A DNA stretch of 64,000 nt from Pseudomonas sp. ANT_H12B (lineage in GTDB: Bacteria > Pseudomonadota > Gammaproteobacteria > Pseudomonadales > Pseudomonadaceae), in assembly GCF_008369325.1 (NCBI RefSeq), contig NZ_VOBI01000004.1, positions 248,001 through 312,000 on the forward strand. Direction: 5' to 3'. Positions 46,620 to 55,850 of this stretch are shown piece after piece. The notes beneath the pieces are model-generated. The model was not told where the DNA came from and ran no database searches. It saw only the letters and a list, made by a program, of their open reading frames with translations. The position numbers were made by a program, and so were the translations under genes. The number at the start of each line of letters is the position of its first letter. Position 1 is the first letter of the stretch.

Positions 46620-47670
46620 TCATAGCTGCGTGACCGCCGGCGGGTTCCATTTGCCGTTCAAGATCTCGGACTTCGGACCGTACAAACGCATGGTCAGGTT
46701 GAACGGCCCCGTGGGTGCCGGCAACCAATTGGCCTCGAGGTCCTTGCCGGGGTTTTCGTTCTGGAAGTAGATGTCCAGCGAACCGTCAGCGTTAGTCTTG
46801 AACGGCATCCAGCTACTGACCGCAAAGCGGTTGAGCGCATTGCCGACCTGGAAACCTTCGGGGTCGTATAAGGTGATCGACCAGAAGGCGTTCACCGGCG
46901 GCGCCTCGCCCTTGTCGAAATGCAGCACGTACCTGTTGGCACCGTCGAGTGGCTTGCCTTGGTCGTCACCGATGTTCAACGGGTAAATGGCATCCTCGGG
47001 CAAGTTGGCGCCGAGTCCAAGTTGCGTGACGATCGCTCGCTTCAAATAGTAGTTGCCGTAGACGCCCATGGTGTCGGTGTTCATCGACCAGCCATTGACC
47101 ACACGAGCGAGGGTGGCAACCTTCCATTTCATCAGCGCCTGTGCTTCCTCAGGCACAGTCTGCAATGCTGCTTTGATTTCCGGAGCCAGCGCATCCATGT
47201 TGAACGACTTGCCGGGTTCGATACCGATACGCTGCATCTGCGCGAGGATTGGTTGATCGGTGATGTGCGCTGGGTGCACTTTGAGCAATTCGGCGGCGTA
47301 GGCGAAGTAGTCGGCCGCCGACAGTGTGTCGACCTGGCTCTTCGCCGGAGTCTTTATGTCCACGGCCGGGTCGACGATCACGCTGACCGTTCAATCCGGC
47401 AGGCACCGTCCCGGCCCAGCCCGGTGGCGTCACCAGAAACTGCCCGGCCTCGGTACCCGTGGTGCGCCAGCCCGGCGAGGCGAACACATCGGTCCACATG
47501 TCGAGCATCGGCAGCAAGTAGAAACGCCCGGCCGTATCGGGCGCAGCGATTACCAGCGGTTCTTTGGTCAGGTCCAGCCAGGCAATGGAATACAACGTGT
47601 CGAAGTTGGAGCGCACCACGCCTTTGAAATCGGCAGGGGGATACTCCGGCACACTGACAAACATGTTCAT
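46620..47670 (-). pseudogene. DUF1254/DUF1214 protein, broken by internal deletion and frameshift
   Basis: Two frames make one protein. The N-terminal part (47670 down to about 47400) reads MNMFVSVPEYPPADFKGVVR, then DTLYSIAWLDLTKEPLVIAA and LVTPPGWAGTVPAG, the DUF1254 domain. The C-terminal part (about 47380 down to 46620) reads DPAVDIKTPAKSQVDTLSA through RYVLHFDKGEAPPVNAFWSI to WNPPAVTQL, the DUF1214 domain. About 45-50 family residues between the parts (the segment after GTVPAG) are missing and the frame changes. The usual signal peptide and N-terminal 60 residues are also absent. Confidence 0.82.
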
Positions 47671-47809
47671 CGGATCGTCCGTGCGATGGAGAGATCTGCC
47701 GGAACCGGCAGAGCTAACGCAACTCTAGACGATCAATTCAACAGAATCTGACAGGCAGACGGCCGGCTGGACGGGGTGTTGCGCGGGTGAAACAACCTCG
47801 CCTAACCTC

Positions 47810-49381
47810 TCAACGATCCGAGCGCATCAGGGCCTCGACACCGCCCTCCATCGACAGCACCGCCGAGCGGTTTCTCCCCGAATGCTTGGCCTGATACAGC
47901 GCCGCGTCCGCACGCTGGAGGAACACTTCCATGCTGTCGCGGCCCGTCGGCATAAACGAATAACAACCGAGGCTGACCGTCACGTAACCCGTGGGTGAAC
48001 CGCTGTGGGTGATGTTTTTGTCCATGACGCTGCGGCGGATCTGCTCGGCAATCACCAACGCGCCGTGAAGGTCAGTGTCGGGCAGCAATACCGCAAACTC
48101 CTCACCGCCGTAACGCACCGCCAAATCGGCTTTTCGATGGCAGCATCCCTTCACCGCTCGCGCCACTTCAGCCAGGCAATGGTCTCCTGCTACGTGGCCA
48201 TAAGTGTCGTTGTAGCGCTTGAAGTAATCGATATCGAGCATGATCAGGCTCAGCGAACTCGACTGCCGGGCGCCACGACCGAACTCGATGTCCAGCGCCC
48301 GTTCGAACAGCCATCGATTGGCCAGCCCGGTCAGGCTGTCGTGGGTCGCGATCAGTTTCAGCGCGTCCTTGGCCTCGCGCAAATGTGCCTCGACCCGTTC
48401 ACCGACGCGCACCTGATGAATGAACACCCAACCGAACAGCCCCACGCCCAGCACCACCAGCGCAACGATAATGCTGGATTGAAGGGCTGTGGCGTACCAA
48501 TCCTTGAGAATCGCATCCTTGGACGATGCCGCAGACACCACCAGCGGATAGGCGTCGAGCTGCCGATAGCCATACAACCGGACGATACCGTCCACCACCG
48601 AACTGAACATCGCGTTGCCGGCCGGCGCATTGGGCAGGAGCTTTTGGAAGATCTCTCCCTTGGCCAGTGAAGTGCCGATCTGCGCTTCCACAAAGGGGCG
48701 ACGTGCCAGTAACGTTCCGTCGATCGAGGCCAAAAACATCGAACCGTTGTCATCGATGTTGAAGCTTTTGAAGAACTGATCGAAGTACGACATCTTGATC
48801 CCGGCCAGCAAGACGCCCTGGAAATTGCCGCTCTTGTCGTTCACCCGTTTGGAAACCGGAATGATCCACTCGCCATTTTTCCGACTGCGAATTGCCGGCC
48901 CGATGTGTGCGACAGAAGAAGCATTTTGCTGGTGGAACTTGAAGTACTCCCGATCAGAGACACCAGTGTCGTGCGGCATATCCTTGAAAGAAGTAACGAC
49001 CCACTGCCCCTTCTGGTCGAACAGAAATATCCCGTGCAACTGACTCAGTGCCTGCACCTGTCGGGCGAACGTTTTCTGCAAACGTGGTTTTTGCGGCCCG
49101 CCAAAACCGTCGGCCTGAATCCAGTCCACCAGATTGGTCAACACCAGATCGGCTTTCATGAAGGTATCTTCGGCCTGCTGCGCCATGGCACGGGTCAGGT
49201 TCGACGACACCACTTGCGCCGCCGTCAGGTCGTGACGACGCGACTGCTCCAGTTGCAGGTAAAGCAAACCGCACAGGCACAGGCACACGACGGCGATAAA
49301 CAGCACCGCTGCCTTGCGCAGAGGAAAGCGTTTCATCGCAACGCCGGTGGCGCTGTGCGCGTCGTCAAGGGGGGTAGGCAA
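47810..49381 (-). CDS. membrane diguanylate cyclase with periplasmic sensor domain
   Basis: A 523-residue protein. Helix 1 (AVLFIAVVCLCLCGLLYLQL) and helix 2 (near residues 305-330, IIVALVVLGVGLFGWVF) enclose a dCACHE-like periplasmic sensor (FDQKGQWVVTSFKDMPHDTG, SDREYFKFHQ). The GGDEF domain has GGEEF at 425-429 with an RxxD I-site (RKAD) five residues before it. It is predicted to make c-di-GMP with product inhibition. The frame opens with TTG at 49381 behind AGGACGAG; ATG at 49336 is the alternative but has no ribosome site. Confidence 0.92.
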   Translation of the reverse strand: MPTPLDDAHSATGVAMKRFPLRKAAVLFIAVVCLCLCGLLYLQLEQSRRHDLTAAQVVSSNLTRAMAQQAEDTFMKADLVLTNLVDWIQADGFGGPQKPRLQKTFARQVQALSQLHGIFLFDQKGQWVVTSFKDMPHDTGVSDREYFKFHQQNASSVAHIGPAIRSRKNGEWIIPVSKRVNDKSGNFQGVLLAGIKMSYFDQFFKSFNIDDNGSMFLASIDGTLLARRPFVEAQIGTSLAKGEIFQKLLPNAPAGNAMFSSVVDGIVRLYGYRQLDAYPLVVSAASSKDAILKDWYATALQSSIIVALVVLGVGLFGWVFIHQVRVGERVEAHLREAKDALKLIATHDSLTGLANRWLFERALDIEFGRGARQSSSLSLIMLDIDYFKRYNDTYGHVAGDHCLAEVARAVKGCCHRKADLAVRYGGEEFAVLLPDTDLHGALVIAEQIRRSVMDKNITHSGSPTGYVTVSLGCYSFMPTGRDSMEVFLQRADAALYQAKHSGRNRSAVLSMEGGVEALMRSDR

Positions 49382-49446
49382 AAGCTCGTCCTGTAAGGGT
49401 AAGGCATGGGCAAAGGCCCAAAACCCTTATTTTTTGTGAGCTTAGT

Positions 49447-50238
49447 CTACGGGGTGGTCAGGGGCAAACGTCCATTGGATAGCCGCCGCATCGCGCTCTG
49501 TAAATGCGCACGTGCGCTTTCGGCATCCCCCAGGCGCATTTGCTCATAAGCCCGCTGGGCGATCTCATGGGGCACCGGTTTGAGCTCTCGCTGAGTCGCC
49601 ATCGCCAACAGCTGCACCTGTGCGGCGCGCTCCAGGTAATACAGGTCATCCCAGGCCTCGGCAATGGTGGGGCCGGCAACAATGACTCCGTGGTTTTTCA
49701 GAAACAGGATGTCGGCATTACCCATGACGCTGGCAATCCGGTCGCCTTCGGACTCATCGAGGGCCAGGCCGTTGTAGTCCTCATCCACTGCCGTTCGGCC
49801 GTAAAACTTCAAGGCCGTCTGCCCCAGCCATAACAGCGGCGGACCTTGCAGCAGACACAACGCCGTGGCGTGTGGCATATGCGTGTGAAACGCCACTTTC
49901 ACCCTCGGCAGCTGTTTGTGCAGTCGGGCGTGGATGTAGAACGCGGTCGCTTCCGGTTGCCCTTCGCCGTCCACGACATTGCCGTGAAAGTCGCAGACCA
50001 ACAGATTTTGCGCAGTCACCTCCGCGAACGCATACCCGTAGGGGTTCACGAAAAACAGATCATCCCGGCCCGGCACCATGGCGGAAAAGTGGTTGCAGAT
50101 GCCCTCCTCCAAACCATTGAGCGCCGCCAGTTGAAAACACGCCGCCAACTCCGTACGAGCGGTGATGGCGGCCTCGGCGTCCAGATTGAGATCGCTGCAA
50201 CGCGATGGCCGGGAACTGCCTGCAAGGGTGTGTGCCAT
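49447..50238 (-). CDS. class II aldolase/adducin-family protein
   Basis: A 263-residue metal-dependent aldolase-fold protein. ALNGLEEGICNHFSAMVPG near residue 40, metal-site His in HTHMPHATAL near residues 117-126, and NHGVIVAGPT near residue 182 match the family. It could cleave or epimerise a hydroxyacid or sugar phosphate; the substrate is unknown. It lies 17 bp after the haloacid dehalogenase gene on the same strand, so they are probably one operon. Confidence 0.88.
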   Translation of the reverse strand: MAHTLAGSSRPSRCSDLNLDAEAAITARTELAACFQLAALNGLEEGICNHFSAMVPGRDDLFFVNPYGYAFAEVTAQNLLVCDFHGNVVDGEGQPEATAFYIHARLHKQLPRVKVAFHTHMPHATALCLLQGPPLLWLGQTALKFYGRTAVDEDYNGLALDESEGDRIASVMGNADILFLKNHGVIVAGPTIAEAWDDLYYLERAAQVQLLAMATQRELKPVPHEIAQRAYEQMRLGDAESARAHLQSAMRRLSNGRLPLTTP

Positions 50239-50255
50239 GACGATGACTCCGTGGT

Positions 50256-50960
50256 TTACCAGCCAAGGGACGTGAACAAGGGCACGACCTGATCCAGCGT
50301 GTTCAATATCGCATCGGGTCGATAGTCCGCCAGCAATTGCCGACCGGTGCCACGGTCAATCCAGACACAACGAAAGTGCATGTCCCGGGCGGCGGTGTGG
50401 TCCAGCATCGGGCTCGCGCAGATATGCACCACCTGCTCGCGACTGACACCCAGCTGTTCATGAGCGTAGTCAAACAACCGCGGATCCGGCTTGTAAGCAC
50501 CAGCCTGCTGGGCGGTGATGACCCGGTCGATGTGTCCGCCGAGTTGCGCGACATTGCCGGCAATGATGTCGTCATCGGTGTTGGAGACGATGCACAACTT
50601 GAATCCCATTTCCTTGAGCTTCGCGAGCGTCCCGATCACTTCCGGGAACGGCGGCATCTGCGGGATCGCCCCGGCCAGGCGCTGGCTGTCCTGGCGCGCG
50701 CTGGCCAACCCCAACTCCTCCAGGGCCAGGTGCAAACCGAGCGTGCTCAGTTGGCGGAACGAGCGATGCGGCGGCGTCTGCTCCAGGCGATGTTCCTGCC
50801 GGTCGTACACCTCGATCAGTCGATCGACATCAACGGCGTGATCACCTTTGTCGCGCAGAATCTCGGCGGCCACGACCTTCAAGCCTTCATCCCACTGAAT
50901 CAGCGTGCCATAGCAATCGAAGGTCAGCCATTCGGGGCGCGGGGTGTTTTTGAGCGTCAT
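50256..50960 (-). CDS. haloacid dehalogenase, type II
   Basis: A 234-residue HAD protein. The nucleophile is D15 in LTFDCYGTLIQWD, IVSNTDDD is motif II, and AYKPDPRLFDYA supplies the motif III Lys. CASPMLDHTAARDMHFRCVWI closes the site. This set matches L-2-haloacid dehalogenases (hydrolysis of 2-haloacids to hydroxyacids). It is divergent from a LysR gene. Confidence 0.88.
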   Translation of the reverse strand: MTLKNTPRPEWLTFDCYGTLIQWDEGLKVVAAEILRDKGDHAVDVDRLIEVYDRQEHRLEQTPPHRSFRQLSTLGLHLALEELGLASARQDSQRLAGAIPQMPPFPEVIGTLAKLKEMGFKLCIVSNTDDDIIAGNVAQLGGHIDRVITAQQAGAYKPDPRLFDYAHEQLGVSREQVVHICASPMLDHTAARDMHFRCVWIDRGTGRQLLADYRPDAILNTLDQVVPLFTSLGW

Positions 50961-51068
50961 GGTCGTATCCTCTGAAGGGTGACCTTCAGATTACGAGCCC
51001 TTAGTGATAGTGTGAAATTAAATTAATATCTATCCGTCAGTGGCAAATCAAATATCAAGGAAACCGCC

Positions 51069-51911
51069 GTGCTCGACCTCGAATTGCTCAAGACCTTCGT
51101 CTGCGTGGTCGATGAAGGCAGCTTCACCCGCGCCGCCGAGCGGGTGCATCGGACCCAATCCACCGTCAGCCAGCAGGTTCGCAAACTGGAAGAACTGGTC
51201 GGCAATCCTTTATTGCTTCGCGACCGAACCGGGCAGAACGTCAACGTCACCGAGCATGGCGAACTGCTGATTCACTACGCACGACGCTTGCTGGCCTTGT
51301 CCTCGGAGGCGTTGGAAGCCCTCGCCAGCGACCTCGATCTGGAGATCCTGCGCATCGGCGTGCCGGAAGACTTCGACGCCCGGCGCATGGCGCTTATCCT
51401 CGCCGGGTTCAATCGGGCCAGGCCGCAGGCGCGCCTGGAAACCGTCAGCGGCATGAGCACCGATCTCAAGCAGAAACTCGCCACGGGTGAGATTGACATC
51501 GCACTGGTCAAGCGCGAGCCGGACAGCGGGCCGTGCTGGGCGGCCTGGCCGGAAGTGCTGGTGTGGGTCAAAGGTGTCGGCGTCGACTCTGCCAACGGGG
51601 TATTGCCCTTGGCACTGTTTCCGCAGGGGTGCATTTACCGGCAGCGGGCAATCCGCCTGCTGGATGTGGCGCAACGACCCTGGCGGGTTGCGTTCGGCAG
51701 CCATAGCCTGACGGGCATTCAGGCCGCGGTGGCGTGCGGACTGGGCGTCTCGGTGCTGCCTGCTTCGGCGGTATTGCCTGAGCACAGTGTATGCACCGAT
51801 CTGCCCGAACTGCCGCCGACGGAGTTGGCGTTGATCAGCGGCGAAGGCGCACTGACCGGGTTGCAACGGGCATTGGTGGGTTTTTTGCGGGAGGAGTTGG
51901 ACAAGGCGTGA
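51069..51911 (+). CDS. LysR-family regulator, divergent from the dehalogenase
   Basis: A 280-residue LysR protein. MLDLELLKTFVCVVDEGSFT and RTQSTVSQQVRKLEELVG form the winged HTH. The effector-binding part is short but complete. A 108-bp AT-rich gap separates it from the dehalogenase/aldolase operon it probably controls. The effector is unknown. Confidence 0.9.
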   Translation: MLDLELLKTFVCVVDEGSFTRAAERVHRTQSTVSQQVRKLEELVGNPLLLRDRTGQNVNVTEHGELLIHYARRLLALSSEALEALASDLDLEILRIGVPEDFDARRMALILAGFNRARPQARLETVSGMSTDLKQKLATGEIDIALVKREPDSGPCWAAWPEVLVWVKGVGVDSANGVLPLALFPQGCIYRQRAIRLLDVAQRPWRVAFGSHSLTGIQAAVACGLGVSVLPASAVLPEHSVCTDLPELPPTELALISGEGALTGLQRALVGFLREELDKA

Positions 51912-52036
51912 AAATTGGGGGCCTGAAGTGCACCCACTTCAATAAAGCACGCACAACTGTCAGATCAACTTGTCGATCTCATCCACCATCACCCGGGGAA
52001 CGAGGTCCGCCGGAATCCGAGAGGACTTCTGACGGG

Positions 52037-52453
52037 TTATTTATCGCCGCCGAAAAACATCTCGAGCCAGGAGAGCTTCGACGCCTTGGTCACAAAATGC
52101 AGTTCGCCCTGCGGCGTAACCGTCAAATGCCTGATGTGGTCTTCCGACAAGGCAACACGCTGGCTGATGCGCATGGCTTCTGAAAACAGTTCAGGTTGCT
52201 TTCGGGAAAAGTCTAGATCCGTGCAGGCATAAAAGAACGGTTTGACAGCCGACCCGATGAACATCGAGATGGCCCCGTTCATGGTAATCATCGGAACGCC
52301 GGCATATTTCTCAAACGGAAACTCTTTAGCAGAGACCCCCGAGGCGATGACAAAAACAGCACCTTTTTGAATGTTGCGGCAATCATCCAGGTCATGCACA
52401 TGAAGCGGACCTGTGGCGCGTGATGATTTCTTTTGCGCAACATCCATTTTCAA
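52037..52453 (-). CDS. LPS core biosynthesis protein, WaaZ-like, apparently shortened
   Basis: A 138-residue protein starting MKMDVAQKKSSRATGPLHVH. GAVFVIASGVSAKEFPFEKY, GVPMITMNGAISMFIGSAV and PFFYACTDLDF match the N-terminal half of the WaaZ/Kdo-transferase-like proteins found in Pseudomonas, as I remember them. The frame ends at LSWLEMFFGGDK, well short of the family length, so it may be truncated. It has no export signal. Confidence 0.55.
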   Translation of the reverse strand: MKMDVAQKKSSRATGPLHVHDLDDCRNIQKGAVFVIASGVSAKEFPFEKYAGVPMITMNGAISMFIGSAVKPFFYACTDLDFSRKQPELFSEAMRISQRVALSEDHIRHLTVTPQGELHFVTKASKLSWLEMFFGGDK

Positions 52454-52536
52454 ACTCCCTGTCCCACTGGGTCGTTCTCAATGACTATTTGCATCCCGCG
52501 TATAGGGGACAGACTTTTTTAACCAAGCCTGATCCC

Positions 52537-54306
52537 CTACTGCTGACTCGGCCCCGCCGCCACCACCGAACCCGCCGAACCCGCCGAACCCGCCGATGTG
52601 TGTAAATCCAGTACCGGCATTTGCGAAGGCCGATTCAATGCGCGCAACACCGGCGCATCGTATCCATACACGTCAGGCTTGAACGCCACCCGACCATCAC
52701 TGCCCAGATCCACGGTCCAGTACGCCAGCAACACCGGCACTTTCACCGGAAGCCGGATGTTCTCGGTCTTGCCGTTAGCCAGTTGCTTTTGAATGCCTTC
52801 GCTATTCCAGCGGACCGGGTCATTGAATAACAGCTCCACGAGTTGCAGCGGGTTCTCTACCCGAATGCAGCCCGAACTGGTGGCACGGACGGTTTTGGCA
52901 AACAGCTCGCGGTGCGGTGTGTCGTGGAGGTAAATCGCATAGTCGTTGGGAAACCGGATCACCACCTGACCGAGCGAGCTGTCAGGCCCGGCGTCCTGAC
53001 GCAGGACGAGACCGCGCGGATTGCTCCAGTCAACGGTCGACGGATCAAGCACATTGCCTTCTCGATCAAGCACGCGAATCCGGTTGGCGGCGAGGTAACC
53101 TGGATCGTTCTGAACTTTTGGCAACACATCCTGCTTGAGGATCGTCGGCGGCACGGTCCAGGTCGGGTTGAACGTGATGTAAGAAATCTCGGCCTGAAAT
53201 ACCGGAGTATTGCGCACCGGTTTACCGACCTGCACCCGAGAACGCCAGATCGGGTGACCGTCGCGATACATCGCAACCTTGTAGCCGGCGATATCCACGA
53301 TGACGAACGTGCCCTGAAGTTTGTAAAGCAGCCAACGCGCCCGTTCCATGTTCACCCGCACCTGATCGATGCGCGCGTCAACGGACACATTCAGCGCGGC
53401 CAACGTCGCCGCGCCCGCCATACCATCGGCCCCAAGGTATTGCTCGGTTTGATACTTTTTCACGGCAGCGGTGACGGCGGCGTCGTAATTCGTCCCGCGC
53501 GTAATTCGCGGATCAAGAAAACCACCTGCAGCCAACCTTGCCCGCAACTGCGCGACAGCGGGTTCGTCCATGCCAGGCTTGAGGGAATGGCCTTCAGCAA
53601 CCTTCGGCCAGCCGCCCATGTCACGAACCTTGCGCAGTTGCGCCAAGGCTTGACGCAAGCCAACGTAAACCGCTTCCTGCGGCGGCGCCTGAGCAAAGGC
53701 CCGGGCGACATCATGGTTGTCGAGGGCGGCGAAAAAGTTATTGACGTCGGCGCGGGGATCGACGCCCGACGGGTCGAAATTCCAATGGATGTCGAGCCGC
53801 GAAGGATCGACTTTGCCCCGCCGCAATTGCAGCAGTGCGGTGATGAACGTATGAGTCGTCGCCATATCAAAGGCTGCCCGTTGCTCGGGCGTGGCCGGCG
53901 TGACCTGCATTGCTGACTGAGACCTGACCAGTTCATCAATATGGAAATCCGCCGGGTTCAGACCGTCGAACTGTGTATCGTTCAGGCTTTTGATTAACTG
54001 GGTAACGTCGCTGTCATTGGACCAGGCCGCTCGATAGGCGCGATGCGTATAAAAATCCATCACCAGGCGGCTGACATCCACCCGCCGATGGCGCGGTGAA
54101 GTGAGCAACGGTGGAAATGCGGTTTTCAGCGGAGCAAGCGTGGCCTGAATCGCCTGTGCGACATTATCGTCCGCTGCGGCCTCGATAACGGTGCTCGGCT
54201 CAATTGTCAGCTCAATCGGCGAAGTTTCGGCGATTGCTGCACCGCTGATCAGAAAGCCCATAAAAAAGATGCGGCTTATGACGAATAACCTTGTTAACTG
54301 CCCCAT
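52537..54306 (-). CDS. L,D-transpeptidase, YcbB/LdtD type
   Basis: A 589-residue exported enzyme. After the signal region (ISRIFFMGFLISGAAIA) come an N-terminal scaffold, a PG_binding_1 domain near residues 270-310 (AAGGFLDPRITRGTNYDAAV), and a YkuD catalytic domain. HDTPHRELFAKTVRATSSGC carries the nucleophile C480, followed by IRVENP. It forms 3-3 crosslinks in peptidoglycan. It is divergent from a second YkuD-type gene 81 bp away. The extreme C-terminus (SAGSAGSAGS) is low complexity. Confidence 0.93.
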   Translation of the reverse strand: MGQLTRLFVISRIFFMGFLISGAAIAETSPIELTIEPSTVIEAAADDNVAQAIQATLAPLKTAFPPLLTSPRHRRVDVSRLVMDFYTHRAYRAAWSNDSDVTQLIKSLNDTQFDGLNPADFHIDELVRSQSAMQVTPATPEQRAAFDMATTHTFITALLQLRRGKVDPSRLDIHWNFDPSGVDPRADVNNFFAALDNHDVARAFAQAPPQEAVYVGLRQALAQLRKVRDMGGWPKVAEGHSLKPGMDEPAVAQLRARLAAGGFLDPRITRGTNYDAAVTAAVKKYQTEQYLGADGMAGAATLAALNVSVDARIDQVRVNMERARWLLYKLQGTFVIVDIAGYKVAMYRDGHPIWRSRVQVGKPVRNTPVFQAEISYITFNPTWTVPPTILKQDVLPKVQNDPGYLAANRIRVLDREGNVLDPSTVDWSNPRGLVLRQDAGPDSSLGQVVIRFPNDYAIYLHDTPHRELFAKTVRATSSGCIRVENPLQLVELLFNDPVRWNSEGIQKQLANGKTENIRLPVKVPVLLAYWTVDLGSDGRVAFKPDVYGYDAPVLRALNRPSQMPVLDLHTSAGSAGSAGSVVAAGPSQQ

Positions 54307-54387
54307 AGATAATCCTTAATCTCCCGCATTCAACGGCTAGCTTTCCACACACTGCTAGACTCGAAACTATCATGATGAGACATCTAT

Positions 54388-55089
54388 ATGGCGCCAGAAC
54401 GCTTCGGCCTCCTACTCACGGCACTGCTACTGACGATAACGTCAGTACCGTCAGCCTACGCCGATTCGCTCGCGGCCGCCCTCATCAAAGCGGCCCCCAA
54501 TGCTAACGCCAAGGTAATTGGGCTGGCCGTACGTGCATCCCAGTGCAGCATTGCTCAAGGCAAAGCACCTGTCCAAAGACTCGCCGTCATCGACTACTCT
54601 CTGCCTTCGACCGAACAACGGTTGTGGGTGTTCGATTTAAAGAAGCGCAAGTTGCTGTTTCATGAACTGGTGGCCCACGGGCGCAACAGCGGCGAGAACA
54701 TGGCCGTCAACTTCTCCAACCAGAATGAAAGCTTTGCCACCAGTATCGGCTTGTACCGCACTCAACAGAGCTATGTCGGACAGAACGGCTATTCGTTGCG
54801 CATGGAAGGCCTGGAAGCGGGTTTCAATGACAATGCGTTTGACCGGGCAATCGTGATTCATGGCGCACCTTATGTCAGCCCGGTGCTCGCCCGTGCAAAT
54901 GGACGGATTGGCCGAAGTTTGGGCTGCCCTGCCGTACGGCCGGCGATTGCTCATCGGCTGATTGATTCGATGAAGGATGGGCAGTTGTTGTTTTCGTATT
55001 ACCCGGATCAGCGTTGGTTGAAGTCTTCTTCGTATATCAATTGCGGCAGCGGCACTGTAGCGGATGCGTCCAGGCCGAATAAGATCTGA
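54388..55089 (+). CDS. murein L,D-transpeptidase catalytic domain (YkuD_2) protein
   Basis: A 233-residue exported protein. After a signal peptide (LLTALLLTITSVPSAYA) the YkuD_2 domain shows HGRNSGENMAVNFSNQNESF, AIVIHGAPYVS and GRSLGCPAVRP with candidate nucleophile C180. The enzyme class acts on peptidoglycan cross-bridges or tethers. The shared 81-bp promoter gap with ldtD suggests coordinated wall remodelling. A terminator follows. Confidence 0.88.
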   Translation: MAPERFGLLLTALLLTITSVPSAYADSLAAALIKAAPNANAKVIGLAVRASQCSIAQGKAPVQRLAVIDYSLPSTEQRLWVFDLKKRKLLFHELVAHGRNSGENMAVNFSNQNESFATSIGLYRTQQSYVGQNGYSLRMEGLEAGFNDNAFDRAIVIHGAPYVSPVLARANGRIGRSLGCPAVRPAIAHRLIDSMKDGQLLFSYYPDQRWLKSSSYINCGSGTVADASRPNKI

Positions 55090-55093
55090 TAAA

Positions 55094-55120
55094 AAAAGGG
55101 CAGCCGGTCAGGTTGCCCTA
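55094..55120 (+). terminator. terminator after the YkuD_2 gene
   Basis: An A-run, AGGGCA, a 11-base loop and TGCCCT. Weak stem and few T, so moderate support. Confidence 0.55.
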
Positions 55121-55322
55121 CTTCGTAACACTACATCCCCTTCATTGAATTCATGTCATGCGTCGCAGTAGCGCAAACCACCTGCGCAGCCTTTGCTACG
55201 GGGGCAGCCACGCTTTTTTTAAGACAAAAAGGCGCGCGCTCGCAGACAGACATGACGCAAGGCAAAACCTGCATTACCTTGAACGAGTTACGATTACGCT
55301 TACATCACGACAGGGAATCGAA

Positions 55323-55790
55323 ATGAGTAAAGCAGACGAACTCGCCACGAAACTGAAACAAACCCGGCAGACCAGCGGTGATCATGCAATCGACAGTTGG
55401 CCCGTCCAGGTCTACGAGCTGTATCACCAGATCGAGGTGTGGCTGTCGCCACTGACCGAAGTGGGCCTGATCCTGCGGCGCAATTCCACTCATGTGATCG
55501 AAAGCAAACCGGACGGGGAAATTTTCGACTATGCCATCGACCAATTGATCATTGAGGGCAACAGTCACACGCTTACTTTCGATCCTGTCGCGCGCTTTAC
55601 TGCGGATGGCGAGGGACGTGTCGAAGTCCACTCCAAAGGCAAAGAACTAGCGCTGCTGCGAACCGTGGATGAGCATGGCGAGACGCATTGGTGGCTGCAG
55701 ACCATCGAGAGTTCGGGGCAACAACCGGACGCAGTAGCGCTGACTGAGCACAATCTGCTGGCGGTGGTGCAAGAAGGGCTGGAGCTCTAG
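55323..55790 (+). CDS. conserved-looking hypothetical cytoplasmic protein
   Basis: A 155-residue protein starting MSKADELATKLKQTRQTSGD, behind CAGGGAA. It is mixed alpha/beta (VYELYHQIEVWLSPLTEVG, ILRRNSTHVIESKPDGE) with no signal peptide or helix. The frame continues 55 codons upstream without homology-like content, so ATG at 55323 is used. No domain recognised. Confidence 0.75.
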   Translation: MSKADELATKLKQTRQTSGDHAIDSWPVQVYELYHQIEVWLSPLTEVGLILRRNSTHVIESKPDGEIFDYAIDQLIIEGNSHTLTFDPVARFTADGEGRVEVHSKGKELALLRTVDEHGETHWWLQTIESSGQQPDAVALTEHNLLAVVQEGLEL

Positions 55791-55850
55791 ACCCACGCCA
55801 CTACACCAACTGCGTTTTGCACCCTACTCCCTCACAAAAGCCCGAGAACA

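Noticed and set aside
55158..55322. Upstream extension of the 155-residue hypothetical gene
   Set aside because: ATG at 55323 has a Shine-Dalgarno and a natural start, while the extension is Arg/Ser-rich and lacks one.
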